A stretch of DNA of 64,000 nucleotides from contig NZ_AP021903.1 of assembly GCF_018326005.1 (NCBI RefSeq), positions 620,001 through 684,000 of the forward strand, given 5' to 3'. Of the stretch, positions 8,622 to 16,508 are shown in pieces (position 1 is the first letter of the stretch; every line of letters starts with the position of its first letter). The stretch is from Pseudomonas sp. Seg1. GTDB lineage: Bacteria; Pseudomonadota; Gammaproteobacteria; Pseudomonadales; Pseudomonadaceae. Below the pieces are notes generated by a model. That model was given only the letters and a program-made list of their open reading frames with translations. It was not told the DNA's origin and did no database searches. The position numbers and the translations under genes are program-made.

Positions 8622-10160
8622 TCATCGGCCACGGCTGCTAAAGCTGTGCAAGGCCTTTTCGATGCACTGCGCGGTTTTGCCGAAGGCTTGCACGCTGATG
8701 TCGGCGAACGGCCCGCCGCCCTGATCGGCAACGACGATCATGATCACCCGGCCATTATTGAGCAATGAGCGCAGGAACAGGTGCTCGCCACGGAACAGCG
8801 TGCGCAGGCCTGCCGGCAATAACGCGGAGAATTGTGCGTTGTTCTCGGGATTGATCCGCACCTGCGCCTGTTGGGTCAGCAGTCGTTGCAGGACTTTGCT
8901 TTGGCTGACGACAAAATTCAGCGCCCCGGCTTCCTTCGGCAGACCGAACGTCTGATGCACGCGCAGATTCGATTGCGTGCGATCGGCCATCAGAATCATC
9001 ACCCGGCGCATGCCGCTGGCAACCAAGGCATCGCGGGCGGCGACGGTCAGGCTCATGGCATTGGTAAAGCGGCTCGGCTCGGCGAGCAGTTCGGCGCACT
9101 GTTTACGCCACTGGGTCAGATCTTCGGCATTCGGCGCTGGCGCGGGCAACATGCCGGCAGGCAAACGATGAGTGCCCCACGGCCACAACAGCGAAACCGC
9201 CGGGTGCCACAAATCGGGCATTGCATGCTGACGCGCACTGTTGGCGGCTTGCTGGTGCAGCTGTTGCTGCACCTCGTCCATCGAAATCTGCAGATAAAGG
9301 CTGGTCAGGTACTGCCAGCGCTCGCTGTGCGGACTGTCCCAGGCCTGCTGTGCCGACAGCGCCAGACCATTGGCCAGCAGCACGGTGTTGGCCGGCTGAT
9401 TGAGCCAGCGACGCAAGGTCGGGTCATCGTCGAGGCGGTTTTGCTGGCGCAGCGGATGTTCGCTGTCGCGGGCGATGCGCAGCACTTTGACCAGTTCGCG
9501 CTGTTCGCTGAGCAGCAATTTGTAGCCCTGCTGCACCCAGATCGGCAAATGCCAGACTTGCACCAGCGCTTCAGCGATTTTCAGCAGACGCACACCGAAC
9601 AATTGCTTCTCGACAGTCCGCGCCGATTCGCCCTTGTGGATAACCCGCAGCTCCCACTCCTCAAGCAGTTGTGGGTAAGTCAGCGCCAGCGGCCACAACG
9701 GCGAGAGAAACAGCAAACTGCCCCAATGAATGTCCTGCCACAGCCGCGCGAGGCGACTGGCGAAAAAACCGTTCGCTTGCTGCGAAGCGTGCTGGCTGAT
9801 CATTTGCAGTTGGCGCAGGGCCTTGGGGATCTGCATCTGCGGTTCGGCCGGTAGGCGCGCGAGCAATTCCTCAGTGCGGGCGAGGCCGAGACGGTTGATC
9901 GCGACTTCAAGATTTTCCGCCGGCGTGCCCATGTTGCCGTGGGTGTGACGATTCGCCTCACGGATGATGCTCAAGGCCAGCGCCGGGCTGTCCTGCATCA
10001 GGTCGGCGATGTCGCGTATCGAGCTGCGATTATCACGGATCGCCCGGCAGACTTTGTCGTGAGCCTCTTGCGGCACGGGCAGGCGGACGCTGTCGAGCAG
10101 CTTGACCCAGCCGTCGACGGTGGTCGGTTTTGCGTGTGGGACGTTCGTTTCATTAGCCAT
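8622..10160 (-). CDS. HDOD-domain protein
   Basis: 512 residues, soluble. Residues ~15-220 form an HDOD domain, recognised by LPVPQEAHDKVCRAIRDN, an SIRDIADLMQDSPALALSIIREANR block and INRLGLARTEELL. HDOD proteins are HD-superfamily scaffolds lacking phosphohydrolase residues and usually serve in signalling or stress control. The last ~170 residues look like a GAF/PAS-type sensory fold (MSLTVAARDALVASGMRRVMILMADR ... RVIMIVVADQGG). It is transcribed leftward toward rhdA with a 42-base gap and is divergent from motA. Specific function unknown. Confidence 0.72.
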   Translation of the reverse strand: MANETNVPHAKPTTVDGWVKLLDSVRLPVPQEAHDKVCRAIRDNRSSIRDIADLMQDSPALALSIIREANRHTHGNMGTPAENLEVAINRLGLARTEELLARLPAEPQMQIPKALRQLQMISQHASQQANGFFASRLARLWQDIHWGSLLFLSPLWPLALTYPQLLEEWELRVIHKGESARTVEKQLFGVRLLKIAEALVQVWHLPIWVQQGYKLLLSEQRELVKVLRIARDSEHPLRQQNRLDDDPTLRRWLNQPANTVLLANGLALSAQQAWDSPHSERWQYLTSLYLQISMDEVQQQLHQQAANSARQHAMPDLWHPAVSLLWPWGTHRLPAGMLPAPAPNAEDLTQWRKQCAELLAEPSRFTNAMSLTVAARDALVASGMRRVMILMADRTQSNLRVHQTFGLPKEAGALNFVVSQSKVLQRLLTQQAQVRINPENNAQFSALLPAGLRTLFRGEHLFLRSLLNNGRVIMIVVADQGGGPFADISVQAFGKTAQCIEKALHSFSSRGR

Positions 10161-10209
10161 GTCTGGACGAGATCTTCACTGACTGTAGACGCGCCCGGCA
10201 TGGGCTAAA

Positions 10210-10237
10210 TTGGCTTTTCGCCTGAACTGGCTATAGT
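10210..10237 (+). promoter_or_regulatory. Candidate sigma-70 promoter of motAB
   Basis: TTGGCT, a 16-base spacer, TATAGT, about 90 bases before the motA start. The -10 is a close match and the -35 moderate. A flagellar sigma-28 site was not evident in the region. Confidence 0.45.
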
Positions 10238-10326
10238 CTGGCGCAGTTTTGCCGATAAGTAGAAGAAGAGATTTTTTAACTTCCGAATATGACCTTGAAC
10301 CCGACTTAAATAAGTACTTTCTACCT

Positions 10327-11178
10327 ATGGCTAAAATTATCGGCATCATCGTCGTATTCGCGAGCGTGCTCGGCGGATACGTGCTCTCCCACGGCAAGAT
10401 TGCCGCCCTGATCCAGCCCTTCGAGGTGATGATCATCGGTGGTGCGGCACTGGGTGCATTCCTCCAGGCCAACCCCGGTTACATGACGATGCACGTGCTC
10501 AAGAAATCCCTGAGCATGTTCAGTTCGCGCTTCAGCCACACTTTCTATCTGGAAGTGCTCGGCCTGATCTACGAGATCCTCAACAAGAGCCGCCGCGAAG
10601 GCATGATGGCCATCGAAGGCGACATCGAAGATGCCGCTGCGAGCCCGATCTTCGCCAAGTACCCGGCGGTACTGAAAGACGAACGCATGACCGCGTTCAT
10701 CTGCGATTACCTGCGCATCATGTCCTCCGGCAACATGGCTCCGCACGAGCTGGAAGGCCTGTTCGACATGGAGCTGTATAGCCTGAAGGAAGACCTCGAG
10801 CACCCATCCCACGCGGTGAACGGCATTGCCGACGCCATGCCGGGTTTCGGTATCGTCGCGGCGGTACTGGGTATCGTGGTGACCATGGCCTCGCTGGGTG
10901 AAGGCGATCAGAAGTCCATTGGTCTGCACGTGGGTGCGGCACTCGTGGGTACCTTCTTCGGTATTCTCGCGGCCTACGGTTTCTTCGGTCCGTTGGCGCA
11001 CTCGTTGGCTCACGATGCCAAGGAAGAACTGAACGTCTACGAGGCCATCAAGGCTTCGCTGGTGGCTTCGGCTTCCGGCATGCCGCCGTCGCTGGCGGTC
11101 GAGTTCGGTCGCAAGGTTCTGTACCCGGCGCACCGTCCAAGCTTCGCCGAGCTGGAACAAGCGGTTCGCGGTCGCTAA
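10327..11178 (+). CDS. motA: Flagellar motor stator protein MotA
   Basis: 283 residues, the proton-channel stator subunit of the flagellar motor in the inner membrane. Four membrane segments: about 4-24, 31-51, 170-190 and 200-220. The cytoplasmic loop has the charged torque-generating segment NKSRREGMMAIEGDIED. The conserved prolines of TM3 (DAMPGFGIVAAVLG) and TM4 (GFFGPLAHSL) are present. The ATG at 10327 (MAKIIGIIVV) gives the normal protein; a longer in-frame extension upstream is not family-like. motB follows after three bases. The non-phototrophic Pseudomonas MotA/MotC duplication is known, and position next to rsgA identifies this pair as motAB. Confidence 0.96.
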   Translation: MAKIIGIIVVFASVLGGYVLSHGKIAALIQPFEVMIIGGAALGAFLQANPGYMTMHVLKKSLSMFSSRFSHTFYLEVLGLIYEILNKSRREGMMAIEGDIEDAAASPIFAKYPAVLKDERMTAFICDYLRIMSSGNMAPHELEGLFDMELYSLKEDLEHPSHAVNGIADAMPGFGIVAAVLGIVVTMASLGEGDQKSIGLHVGAALVGTFFGILAAYGFFGPLAHSLAHDAKEELNVYEAIKASLVASASGMPPSLAVEFGRKVLYPAHRPSFAELEQAVRGR

Positions 11179-11181
11179 GTC

Positions 11182-12222
11182 ATGGAAAATAATCAGCCGA
11201 TTATCATCAAGCGCGTCAAGCGCATAGCCGGCGGGCATCACGGCGGGGCGTGGAAAATCGCCTTCGCCGACTTCGCCACGGCGATGATGGCGTTCTTCCT
11301 GGTGTTGTGGCTGCTGTCCACCGCGACGCCTGAGCAGAAGATCGCCATCGCCGGCTATTTCAAAGACCCGGTCGGCTTCTCCGAAAGCGGCACGCCGTAC
11401 ATCATCGATTTGGGCGGAACGCCGACACTGGCGCCGGAAAACACCCTCAACCCCGAGGTTAAATCCCAGCCGCAACCGGACAAGGTCACGGTCGACACCG
11501 AACAGGTTGAAGGCATGGCCGAGCAGGTTGAGAAAGAACGTCTGGAACTGCTCCTGCAAGAACTGCAGAACAAGGTCGACGAGAATCCGCAGCTGCAGAA
11601 ATTCAAGGACCAGATCCTTTTCGAGATCACGCCGAACGGCTTGCGCATCCAGATCATGGACGCCGAGAACCGGCCGATGTTCGACTCGGGTTCGGCACGC
11701 CTGAAACCGTACTTCGAAGACATCCTGCTGGCCATGGCCGACACCATCAAAGCGGTGCCGAACAAGATCAGCATCAGCGGCCACACCGACGCCAAGCCGT
11801 ACACCGGCACTGGCGATTTCGGTAACTGGGAGCTGTCGGCCAACCGCGCCAACGCCGCCCGCCGTGCGCTGGTTGCGGGTAGCTATCCGGATGCGCAAGT
11901 GGCGCGGGTGGTCGGTTACGCCTCGTCGGCATTGTTCGACAAGGAAAACCCGTTCAACCCGGTCAACCGACGCATCGACATCGTGGTGCTGACCAAAAAG
12001 GCCCAAGCCGCGATCGAAGGTTCGCAAGGTGCCGATCCGGCGAAACCGGCCGATGAGAGTCAGAACGGCGCCGCTCCGGCAACGCCGGTCGACCCCAACG
12101 CGCTACCGGCGGATCAGCAGCCGGTACCGGCACACGAGTTGCGCGAACGGCTCAACCTGTTCGACGACGCCGCGCCGAAACCGGCCGAACCGGGCAGTGC
12201 GGCCCCCGCGCCGAAGCAGTAA
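11182..12222 (+). CDS. motB: Flagellar motor stator protein MotB
   Basis: 346 residues. It has an N-terminal single TM helix with the proton-binding aspartate D30 in FADFATAMMAFFLVLWLLS, a plug/linker region, and an OmpA-like peptidoglycan-binding domain at about 150-275 (FDSGSARLKPYF, ISGHTDAKPY, NWELSANRANAARRAL, NPVNRRIDIVV). The C-terminus is Ala/Pro-rich. It anchors MotA stators to the cell wall. It starts 3 bases after motA and is followed by a strong terminator, so motAB is a two-gene operon. Confidence 0.96.
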   Translation: MENNQPIIIKRVKRIAGGHHGGAWKIAFADFATAMMAFFLVLWLLSTATPEQKIAIAGYFKDPVGFSESGTPYIIDLGGTPTLAPENTLNPEVKSQPQPDKVTVDTEQVEGMAEQVEKERLELLLQELQNKVDENPQLQKFKDQILFEITPNGLRIQIMDAENRPMFDSGSARLKPYFEDILLAMADTIKAVPNKISISGHTDAKPYTGTGDFGNWELSANRANAARRALVAGSYPDAQVARVVGYASSALFDKENPFNPVNRRIDIVVLTKKAQAAIEGSQGADPAKPADESQNGAAPATPVDPNALPADQQPVPAHELRERLNLFDDAAPKPAEPGSAAPAPKQ

Positions 12223-12227
12223 TCCAT

Positions 12228-12254
12228 AAAAAGCCACGGTGACCGTGGCTTTTT
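12228..12254 (+). terminator. Terminator after motAB
   Basis: AAAAAGCCACGG, a 3-base loop TGA, then CCGTGGCTTTTTT. The A- and T-flanks make it usable in both directions. It lies 6 bases after the motB stop. Confidence 0.88.
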
Positions 12255-12312
12255 TGTGCCTGCCTGCGTCGCATTGACCAGTCGCAGTTTTCGCAATCAC
12301 GGAAGATCAGTT

Positions 12313-13446
12313 ATGGAAAGACTCAAAGCCTATTTTCAGCGGCACGGCAACGCTCCCTTCAAATTCGGCGAGGGTCGGGTCAGTGGCTACATCTCGGCCA
12401 CGCTCGGGCTGCTGAGCCTGCTGGCGGTATTCTGCTTCCTGTTTCCCGAATGGCTGACCACGGCCGAACTGCGCAAGGTCTACGACGAGCAATTCGCCCG
12501 TACCACGCTGTTGCTCGGGCTGGTGCTGTCGTTCAGCCTCGGCACCCTGAACATCCTGCTCAACAAGCGTAAACGCCTGGGCATCACCGGACTGGTCGCG
12601 TCAGGCCTGGCGGTGTTTCTCGGCGGCACCAATGTGCAGGTCAGCGAGATCGGGCAGACCCCTTACTCGCTCGGTCTGGACTGGTTTGTGCTGGCGCTGC
12701 TGATCTCGGCGCTCGTGTTTATTCCGCTGGAAAAGCTTTACTCCAAAGACCCCGAGCAGAACATCCTGCGCCCGCACTGGCGTACCGACCTGACCTACTT
12801 TTTCGTCAGTCACATGCTGGTGCAGTTCATCCTGATTTTCATCACCGCCTCGTCGAGCTACATCGCCGGTTGGGCGGTGTCGCCGGGCTTGCAGGCCAGC
12901 GTGCAAAGTCTGCCGCTGGTGGTGCAGTTCCTGCTCGCGATACTGGTGGCGGATCTTGGCCAGTACTGGCTGCATCGGCTCTACCATGTGGTGCCGTTTC
13001 TGTGGCGCCTCCACGCCGTGCATCACTCCAGCACGCACATGGACTGGCTTGCTGGCTCGCGTGTGCACTTCATCGAAATCCTTCTGACCCGCACCGGCGT
13101 GCTGGTGCCGCTGATGCTGCTGGGCTTCGCGCCGCAGGCGTTGAATGCCTACGTGATTCTGGTTGGCGTTCAAGCCGTACTGGCCCACGCCAACGTGCGG
13201 ATCAACGGCGGCTGGCTGAATTACCTGATCGTCCTGCCGCGTTACCACCATTGGCACCACGCCCGGCACAAGGACTACATCTACAAGAACTACGCGATCC
13301 ATACACCGCTGGTGGACATGCTGTTCGGCACTTTCAAGCTGCCGCCGAAGGAATGGCCAGTGCGTTATGGCGTGTTTGGCAAGGAATTGCCGGGCGGGAT
13401 TGTGCGTCAGCATTTGTATGCGTTTCAGAAGCCTGAGCCGAAGTAG
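12313..13446 (+). CDS. Sterol desaturase / fatty acid hydroxylase family membrane protein
   Basis: 377 residues with several hydrophobic segments (about 25-45, 70-90, 98-115, 120-140, 165-190, 205-225, 260-290). It contains the di-iron histidine clusters of the family: HRLYH at ~220, HAVHH at ~235 and HHWHHARH at ~310. Members hydroxylate or desaturate lipids using a non-haem di-iron centre; the substrate here cannot be told. The start at 12313 (MERLKAYF) is preceded by GGAAGA. It is the first gene of the block separating motB from rsgA and is monocistronic, with its own terminator. Confidence 0.85.
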   Translation: MERLKAYFQRHGNAPFKFGEGRVSGYISATLGLLSLLAVFCFLFPEWLTTAELRKVYDEQFARTTLLLGLVLSFSLGTLNILLNKRKRLGITGLVASGLAVFLGGTNVQVSEIGQTPYSLGLDWFVLALLISALVFIPLEKLYSKDPEQNILRPHWRTDLTYFFVSHMLVQFILIFITASSSYIAGWAVSPGLQASVQSLPLVVQFLLAILVADLGQYWLHRLYHVVPFLWRLHAVHHSSTHMDWLAGSRVHFIEILLTRTGVLVPLMLLGFAPQALNAYVILVGVQAVLAHANVRINGGWLNYLIVLPRYHHWHHARHKDYIYKNYAIHTPLVDMLFGTFKLPPKEWPVRYGVFGKELPGGIVRQHLYAFQKPEPK

Positions 13447-13465
13447 GGCGGGGTGGATGTGGAAG

Positions 13466-13489
13466 AGCCGCGTTGATCGCGGCTTTTTT
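13466..13489 (+). terminator. Terminator after the sterol desaturase-like gene
   Basis: AGCCGCG, loop TTGAT, CGCGGCT followed by TTTTT; a classical intrinsic terminator 20 bases after the stop codon. Confidence 0.85.
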
Positions 13490-13503
13490 ACGTCTGTTGA
13501 ACG

Positions 13504-13553
13504 GTAGGTTGTTGTAAAGGAAATGTCCTTCCGATTTTGAAGAATCCCCCTAC
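13504..13553 (+). promoter_or_regulatory. Nested inverted repeat upstream of vgrG
   Basis: GTAGG (13504-13508) pairs with CCTAC (13549-13553), and inside them AAGGA-AATG-TCCTT forms a second hairpin (13517-13530). The segment lies between the previous terminator and vgrG, so it is probably in the vgrG promoter or leader. A similar set of words (TGTAGG, AAATGTCCT, CCTACAG) occurs upstream of the TIR-caspase operon. Its role is unknown. Confidence 0.4.
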
Positions 13554-13659
13554 AGCTATCTTTTTTTCGCCTTGTTAGCGTGCTTGCCAGTTTTCGCGAG
13601 CACAGACCAAGGACGGTTTCGACATCGCGCTCTTTTCCTCTTTGCTTAAGGATAAGCGT

Positions 13660-15681
13660 ATGTTCCGGCCGGCCAATGCGGCGCATTTCACGTTGCAAAT
13701 TCCTGCGATCCGTCACGAATTCGAGGTGCTGGCCTTCAGTGGCACCGAAGCGATCAGCACCCTCTACGGCATCCACATTGAACTGGTCAGCGAGCACCCG
13801 GATTTCGATCTGGAGAGCTTGCTCAGCCAACCGGCGTTTCTGCAATTTGGTCTCAATGGCGAAGGTATTCACGGGCGCATTGAAGACGTGCTGATTGGTG
13901 AGGCCGGCAAACGCCTGACCTGCTATCACCTGACGCTGGTGCCGGCACTGCACTATTTGCAGTTCAGCCACGATCAGCGGATTTTTCAACGCATGACCGT
14001 GCCGCAGATCATCGCCCAAGTGCTCAACGGTCATGGCATTCAGGCCGATGCGTTTACCTTCCACGTCAGCACCAGCGCCGCTCGCGAATACTGCACGCAG
14101 TACGCGGAATCTGACCTGGAATTTATCCAGAGGTTATGCGCCGAGGACGGCATTGCCTGGCATCACCAGCACTCGGCGGATGGGCATCTGCTGGTGTTCA
14201 CCGATGATCAGGTGTTCCTGCCCAAACTTGGCGCCACACCGTATCAGCAAGATTCCGGCATGGTCGCCGAGCACGCGGTGGTCAACCGTTTCAGCGTGCG
14301 AACCAGCACCCGTACCAGCACCGTTACCCGCCGCGACTACGACCACAAACGCCCGAGCCTGCTGCTCGAAAGCCACTTCACCGCCGAGTTCACCCCGGCG
14401 CTGGAGGACTACCGTTATCCGCTGTTGATCGAGAACGAAAAGTCCGGCAAGCAATTCGCCCGACAGGCGCTCGAACGGCATCGCGCCGACTATGAGTTGG
14501 GTGAAGGTCAAAGCGATCAGGCGAACCTGCGCTGCGGCCACTTATTCGAACTGACCGAACACCCGCGCAACAGCTGCAATGACCTGTGGTTGTTGCTCAG
14601 CGTGTCGCACGACGGCCGACAGCCACAAGTGCTCGAAGAGTCAGTCAACAGCGACACCAAAGCCGCTGACGGCTTCACCCAGGGCTATCGCAATACCTTC
14701 AGTGTGATCCCCGCCGAGGTGGTGTTTCGACCACCGTTGCCAGCACCGCGTCGTCCTCTGGTTTCCCAGACTGCACGTGTGACCGGCCCCGCTAACGAAG
14801 AGATCTACTGTGACGAATATGGCCGCGTGAAGTGCCAGTTTTTCTGGGACCGCGCCGAACTCAACAGCGAGCGCAGCAGTTGCTGGATCCGGGTTTCATC
14901 GAGCTGGGCCGGGGAAAATTTTGGTTCGGTGACCATTCCGCGCATCGGTATGGAAGTCGTGGTGACCTATCTCGAAGGCGCCCCGGACAAACCGCTGATC
15001 ACCGGCTGTGTGCCCAACAAGGTTACGTCGCCACCCTACGCCTTGCCCGAGCAAAAGACCCGAACCGTGCTGCGCAGCCACAGTTCACCGCATACCGGCG
15101 GCTACAACGAACTGATGATCGAAGACCGCGCCGGTCAGGAAAAAATCTACCTGCGCGCCGAACGCGATGTCGAACAACTGATCCTCAACGACAGCCGCAG
15201 CCAGATCTGTCGTGACCGTTTCGAGCAAGTCGACAACCACAGCACCAGCCTGATCAAGGCTGACGAACGCCACACCACCGACGGGACGCGCAACACTGTC
15301 ATCGGCAGTGATGACGTGCTCAACATCAGCGGCAACAGCAGCACCACGGCTGAAGGCACGCTGGTAATCCAGGCCGGCCCGCATGCCCGCGTTACCGCCA
15401 GCCAAGTGGTGATCGATGCCGGTACGAGCCTGACGCTGACGGCGGGCGGCCATCACATCGTGATCAATTCCGGCGGGATCTTCAGCAGTGTCGCCATCGT
15501 TGAGGGTGGCGCGCCAGTGGCAGGTGTCGCGGCGCAGACGGCGTTGGCGGCAATGCCCGAAGATCCGCAGGCACTGATCGCGCTGGCGGTCACCGCGCAA
15601 GTGGCTGCGCTGACTCAGGCGGCAGAACAAGCTTCCTCAGTCTGTGCCGTGTGCGAAAAACTGTCACAGGTGAGCGCATGA
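13660..15681 (+). CDS. vgrG: Type VI secretion system spike protein VgrG
   Basis: 673 residues. It forms the trimeric T6SS spike that carries effectors into target cells. The N-terminal phage gp27-like part spans ~1-370 (FTLQIPAIRHEFEVLAF at the start). The gp5-like OB domain begins at ~386 with YGRVKCQFFWDR and includes RIGMEVVVTYLEGAPDKPLITG. A beta-helical needle follows (TDGTRNTVIGSDDVL ... TLTAGGHHIVINSGGIF), and a short Ala-rich tail ends with CAVCEK. No C-terminal catalytic extension is seen, so cargo is probably delivered by the adjacent effector. Start 13660 has AAGGAT upstream. Its stop overlaps the next start (ATGA). No other T6SS structural genes are in the window, so this is a stand-alone vgrG island. 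Confidence 0.95.
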   Translation: MFRPANAAHFTLQIPAIRHEFEVLAFSGTEAISTLYGIHIELVSEHPDFDLESLLSQPAFLQFGLNGEGIHGRIEDVLIGEAGKRLTCYHLTLVPALHYLQFSHDQRIFQRMTVPQIIAQVLNGHGIQADAFTFHVSTSAAREYCTQYAESDLEFIQRLCAEDGIAWHHQHSADGHLLVFTDDQVFLPKLGATPYQQDSGMVAEHAVVNRFSVRTSTRTSTVTRRDYDHKRPSLLLESHFTAEFTPALEDYRYPLLIENEKSGKQFARQALERHRADYELGEGQSDQANLRCGHLFELTEHPRNSCNDLWLLLSVSHDGRQPQVLEESVNSDTKAADGFTQGYRNTFSVIPAEVVFRPPLPAPRRPLVSQTARVTGPANEEIYCDEYGRVKCQFFWDRAELNSERSSCWIRVSSSWAGENFGSVTIPRIGMEVVVTYLEGAPDKPLITGCVPNKVTSPPYALPEQKTRTVLRSHSSPHTGGYNELMIEDRAGQEKIYLRAERDVEQLILNDSRSQICRDRFEQVDNHSTSLIKADERHTTDGTRNTVIGSDDVLNISGNSSTTAEGTLVIQAGPHARVTASQVVIDAGTSLTLTAGGHHIVINSGGIFSSVAIVEGGAPVAGVAAQTALAAMPEDPQALIALAVTAQVAALTQAAEQASSVCAVCEKLSQVSA

Positions 15682-16508
15682 GCCGGGCTTTTCTGTTGCT
15701 GGATCGAGTCCAGATCGAAAACCTTCCCGATCGCCTGTTCGAGCTGACGGGCGGCAGGCCTGTTCACTCGCTTTATCAACGTACCGCCTACAGCGCTTTG
15801 GACAAGGCCGGCCCCGTGCTGATCGGTGTGATCCCCGATAGCCCGTTGGCAACGGTTTTTTGGCAGGAGTGGAGCACAACGGCGGGTATCTGGCTGGAGT
15901 CTGAGGCCGACGAAGATCAAGTGCTGGCGCATTTGCGCGGCCTGATCCACGCGCGGGTTGACGGGGTTGCGACGGTTTTCTTTCGTTTCTACGACCCGCG
16001 TATTACCGCGTTGTGGCTGAAGGATTTGCCCTCGCCTGAGCTTGATCGACTGATGGGGCCAGTACGGCTGATTCGTCTGCCGGATTCACAGATCAATCAG
16101 CAAACCGAGTACCCCGCGATCCCGTATGCGCACAAGCCCTGGCTGGTGCTGACGGCGGAACAACTCGATCACCTGAACGCGGCCAAGCGCCAGTCTTTTG
16201 CCAGACAGTTGATCGAACACGGTGAACGCTATTTCCCCCAATACCTCAACACAATGGATTCGACTGCTTTGCAGCAATGGGCCATGGAGTGTCAGGCCAG
16301 TGCTGCACGGCGGGGCTTCAGTGCCGTCGATGAAGTCCTGCGCTGGGCGCGTTTCTTCACAGTGCTGGGCACTGACTTTCCCGATGGTGCCGAGCACGGC
16401 GCCTACCGGCGTTTGCTGGACGAGCCCCGAGTGTTGCCGCACCAGCGTCTGGACAACCTCAACAGCGCATTGACGCACCAATTGCTGACCGACAAGGACT
16501 TCGCCTGA
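15678..16508 (+). CDS. DUF4123 T6SS effector chaperone (Tap/TEC type)
   Basis: 276 residues, soluble. It fits the DUF4123 family: an early FLLLDRVQIENLPDRLFEL, an IPDSPLATVFW region, the conserved FRFYDPRITALWL, and a C-terminal half rich in helices. DUF4123 proteins (TEC/Tap-1) bind a specific effector and load it onto the cognate VgrG, and are encoded between the two, as here. It overlaps vgrG by 4 bases (ATGA) and the effector by 1 base (TGATG), so the three genes are translationally coupled. Confidence 0.85.
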   Translation: MSRAFLLLDRVQIENLPDRLFELTGGRPVHSLYQRTAYSALDKAGPVLIGVIPDSPLATVFWQEWSTTAGIWLESEADEDQVLAHLRGLIHARVDGVATVFFRFYDPRITALWLKDLPSPELDRLMGPVRLIRLPDSQINQQTEYPAIPYAHKPWLVLTAEQLDHLNAAKRQSFARQLIEHGERYFPQYLNTMDSTALQQWAMECQASAARRGFSAVDEVLRWARFFTVLGTDFPDGAEHGAYRRLLDEPRVLPHQRLDNLNSALTHQLLTDKDFA